Assembly (NCBI GenBank): GCA_004154925.1
Contig: QJNS01000752.1
Location: forward strand, 310,001 to 374,000
From: Monosporascus cannonballus
Taxonomy: Eukaryota; Ascomycota; Sordariomycetes; Xylariales
Length of the DNA stretch: 64,000 nucleotides
Direction of reading: 5' to 3'
This document shows, one piece after another, positions 60,165 through 64,000 of the stretch. The notes under the pieces were generated by a model that was not told the DNA's origin, searched no databases, and saw only the letters and a list, made by a program, of their open reading frames with translations. Numbering within the stretch: the stretch's first letter is position 1; each line of letters starts with the position of its first letter. The translations under genes were made by a program, and so were the position numbers.

Positions 60165-63100
60165 AATTAGCCGAAATAAAAAGCTGGCCTAAGGAAAAAT
60201 AATATTCGTAAAAAAACCGTTCTTATTATTTTTAATAATATATTTATTAAATGGAAAAGAAATTAATTTAGCATATAGTAAAAAAAATATTATTAGAAAA
60301 TTATTGTTGATTTCCATTTTTAATTAGTATTTAATATAAACCTTTACGAAAAAAGGTTATTAAGGAAAGGATATGTTAATTTATAAAAAGGCTTTAAAAC
60401 GATAATTAGGACGACGTATAATAAAATATAGTTAAAAACATAAAAAAATAATTTACTCGATAAAAAAAGGAATTAAAATAAAATTAAAAATAATTAATAT
60501 AATTTAAAAGAATAATATGCCGACGATAACGGCAGATATAATAACTTAATGCGTTAAATGCAAAAATATAATAAAATTCGATAAATTGGAATAAAAATTA
60601 ATGGAAAGAAATTAGTTATAAAAAAGTTACAAAATAACGAAACTTGAAAAAATTAAAGAGAATTTTTAAAAAAGTCTTTAAACGTAATGATGAAAACCGT
60701 TAATAACTTTATTACTTTAGATATACGAATCGAAACGTATTAATATAGTGAAATAATAAATTTCGGAATTTTACGCGGAAATTATATTATGTTGAATATA
60801 ATTAATAAACTTAAATTATAAAAAAGATATAAGTTAAAACCGTATATAACCATAAATGCCCAAAATCAGAGATTTGTTTATGATAACAGAAAAACTATAT
60901 GCGAAATTTATTATTTCGACATTTTTATTTTTAAACGATATTAAATAATTAATTTCGATATCGTTTTATTTAGGAATTACGATATGATATTAGGATTATT
61001 ATGGATATGCTAGTACGCAATCTTGGTTAATAAAGGGATTAATTAAATAAAGTTGGTTTTATATCTTATTAGCAAAAAAAAAAGTTAAGACCTTAAAATT
61101 TGATCGAAAATGGCGACGAATATAGGTAGAAGGATACGATAAAAATCTTATTACCTAAAGGGATAAAATATGAGAAAGAAAACGAATATCAAAGAAAAAT
61201 ATATCGTATCGTTATTATTAATAAAGCGAAATTAAAGCAATTAAATAATGATCTAGAATAAAAGCCTTAAAAATCAGAAATTTTAACCAATATATTATCA
61301 TAATACCATAGATATAAGTAACTTTTATAAAAAAGCTTAATACGAAATTACTAGAACAGAGCGAATAAATTTATTAAATAATCCTTAAAAAATACCTTTA
61401 ACAAGTTTTACTTTATTTACAATTTTAATAAAACGAATTACGTACTTTTAAAAGATATCGGGAAAATCGGTTATAAAAAGGATAAATTCGATTTTTCAAG
61501 TTATCAGCAGGTTATTTTATATTTTTTTTACCAAAAAAAAACGGAAAATTGCGACTTATAATTAAATATCGCTAACTAACAAATATTATTACTAAAATGG
61601 AATATTATTGGCTGTAATTATAGAAATAAAAATTTAATTTTAAGGAAACAAATAATTCATGATATTGGGTTTTAAAAATAAATATAATTTTATTAAAGTT
61701 AAACAGAATATGAATAAAAAATAACTTTAAAACGAAGAAGAAACTGTTTAAATATTTAATTATATTAATAAGATTTATAAACGTACTAATAACTTTTTAA
61801 CGAATAGATAATTATATATTATAAAAATATCTTAATATTTTCGTTATATGCTACTTCGACGATATATTTATTTTTTTAAAAACGAAAAAAGCATATATAA
61901 ATTATGTTTATATCATTTTTCAAATTTTATAAAACGTAAAATTATTTATTAATGCAAAAAAGAATTAATTCTACATATAGAAAATGAAATATCTAAAACA
62001 TATTATTACCTCAGAACATATTAGGATAAATCTTAAAAAAATCGCTATAATTATAAAATGGTAAACGTTAACGATAATAAAAAAGGCACAGGTATTTTTT
62101 AAATCCGTAAATTATTGTAAAAGTTTATTCGAAATTTTATTAAAATAACTATACACTTAACGAACTTTACGAAAATAAAATTTAAATGGACGCCAAATAC
62201 GAAAAAAGCGTTTTAGAATATCAAAAATACGATTATGAAAGAACTAATGTTAATTATGTAGGATTTAAACCGCCCCGTTAAACTAAAAACCGATATTTCG
62301 GATTATGCGTTAAACGCAATAATCGGATAACGAAATAATTAAGGCAAATTATACCTTATTAAATTTTTTTCGAGCAAATTAAAAGGATCCCAATATAATT
62401 ACGGCATTTTAGATAAAAGGTTTATAGCTATTATTATGACATTTCGAAAATTTAAGTACTTCCTAAAAGGAAATTTGCACCAGGGTAAAGTTTATACGGA
62501 TTATTAAAATTTTACCTGATTTACCACGACTAAAAAACTTACTGGGTAATAATTTTATTACGCGGAAAAGTTGGGGAACTTCGATTTCGTTATTATCCGT
62601 AAAAAAGCTTAAAAATAGCAAAATAAATGCCCTAAGCAAACGACGAAACCTCGAAAAGAATTTGGTTAAAATTAGCCATATAATTTTCGATATTACCATA
62701 AAAAAATATTTACGCCCGAAACCGATTACGATAATTCGGGCAGTACCTTTTTATATATATCAGAAAATTTAGCAGTATAACGACGGTTTCTTAAAAAACT
62801 AAAAAACGAATAATATACAAATTTCAAAAGAATACCAGAAAAGTCTAACACGAAAAATATACGAATACGAGTTACATAAATATTTAAGGATTTATAAAAC
62901 CTTAAAACGACTTTAACGTATATATTCTTTTCTTAGAATAAAATTAACGGTATAAAAAATTATATAGCAATATGATATTTATATTAAAACGAAACCTCGA
63001 CGATATAAGCTATACGAAAAAGTATAGCCATTATTAATTCCAAAGTAATTATGGTATTTAGTTATATTCGATTTTATTATTAATATTTGTTTATTAAAAA

Positions 63101-64000
63101 GCCTAATTATAAAAATATATTACGAAAGTACAAACGCCGATCTAATACCATATAAATTTTTAAATATAATTTTAGCGTATACGGATTATTAATAAAGATT
63201 ATTTTAAAAAAATGATTAATATTTGCATTTAAATTTTTATAAGGTTTCATAGCATAAATCGGCCTAAATTATAAGTTATTTAGTGTATTTAAATGTTAAA
63301 CAGAGAAATAAACGAAACGAACGACTTAAACTTTAAACATTTATATACGATATTATATTAATTACGACTAAAGAAATTAGGTTAAAAAATTACTTATTAT
63401 TTAATTAACTTATAATATTAGTAATTAGTAAAATCCTAAAATAATATTTTTAAATATATATTTTAGTTTTATTTTAAAGATTTACAAAGTATTACGTAAT
63501 AATAATCGAATTAATATTAAGATAATTTTTACGTTAAAATAGTTATAATATTTATACGAAGAAATAAAAATAAAAATAAAATTCGTACGTAATTAAATAA
63601 ATAAGTATTATAATCAAAAAGGTTAAAGAGATTAATTTTCGAAAAGGGGAAAATGGTTTTTCTCATTACCAAAAATATTTAAATAAAGCGACTTAATAAA
63701 AAATTCGATTTCAAAAATATCGGTCCATATAAAATTACCAAAAGAATCTTAGAAAATCATTATTAATTAGAATTTTTACCAAAATTTAAATTTTATTTGA
63801 TTTTTTATATTTTCTTACTGAAATTAATAAGGAATATAATTAAAATATATATAGCATAAAACGATATAAAAATAAAAAACAAATAAATATATAAGGTGGA
63901 AAACATTTCCATATACGAAAATAAAACGAATTTGCTTAATACCTAATTAAATAGAAAAAATAATTAAATTTCGAAAACACCTAGGAATTTGCCAAAAGCC
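60165..64000 (+). mobile_element. Ty3/gypsy chromovirus copy D, 5'-truncated, leaves the window
   Basis: Starts abruptly at the end of copy C with internal sequence that corresponds to about 33,986 in copy A, so the 5' LTR and most of gag are missing. Reverse transcriptase keeps FDDI (61858-61863). RNase H is well legible near 62,265-62,400 (DLNRPVKLKTDISDYALNA). The integrase core has lost about 80 bp near 63,130, including the TDRF block. Chromodomain sequence begins near 63,890 and continues to the window end. The 3' LTR is not in view. Inactive. Confidence 0.85.

Noticed and set aside
62463..62699. 78-codon minus-strand frame
   Set aside because: Antisense shadow of RNase H sequence in element D.
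1..64000. CRISPR array, bacterial operon signals, rRNA genes
   Set aside because: No regularly spaced repeats, no Shine-Dalgarno/operon layout and no rRNA core sequences; spliced genes show the DNA is eukaryotic.

Overview
The window looks like nuclear DNA from a filamentous ascomycete fungus. It has genes with 46-70 nt spliceosomal introns (CTAAC/CTGAC-like branch sites), a HET-domain gene, a TRI5-type sesquiterpene synthase, and long AT-rich blocks of repeats that look like products of repeat-induced point mutation (RIP). Paired LTRs of the same element differ almost only by C/T and G/A transitions, while CpG survives.

Layout. 1-28 kb is gene-poor, of ordinary base composition, with isolated islands: a broken GMC oxidoreductase (2.4-4.07 kb, minus), an intact intronless GH78 alpha-L-rhamnosidase (5.47-8.08 kb, plus), a HET-domain gene (11.79-12.83 kb, minus), a three-exon TRI5-like sesquiterpene synthase (15.55-16.72 kb, plus), a RIP-like TA-flanked inverted-repeat transposon (20.65-21.51 kb), a broken SRR1-domain gene (22.2-22.75 kb, plus), and four copies of an LTR-like repeat (8.96, 23.3, 24.0 and 26.3 kb). 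A 10-N gap bordered by poly-G lies at 27.57 kb. A 431-bp inverted-repeat element (28.08-28.51 kb) lies just upstream of a GMP synthase gene (28.69-31.73 kb) that can be read through 22 exons into an apparently complete 546-residue enzyme.

From 32.2 kb to the end the window is a heterochromatin-like stack of five copies of one Ty3/gypsy chromovirus family (integrase followed by a chromodomain). Copy A (32225-39388) carries a later, hardly mutated solo LTR. Copy E is in antisense and is split by copy B, which has perfect GATAT target duplications. Copy C follows E head to head. Copy D is 5'-truncated and runs off the window. All are full of stops, and none can encode a working polyprotein.

How it fits together: I see no gene cluster acting in one pathway. 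The rhamnosidase (rhamnoside breakdown), HET protein (probable non-self recognition), terpene synthase (secondary metabolism) and pseudogenes form a typical accessory region. The GMP synthase is a housekeeping-type purine gene set directly against the repeat block. A ~95-bp match between the SRR1 region (22.08-22.18 kb) and the right flank of copy A (39.39-39.49 kb, inverted) suggests that copy A landed in a duplicated piece of accessory DNA. All splice models and family names come from reading the sequence; no database search was run.
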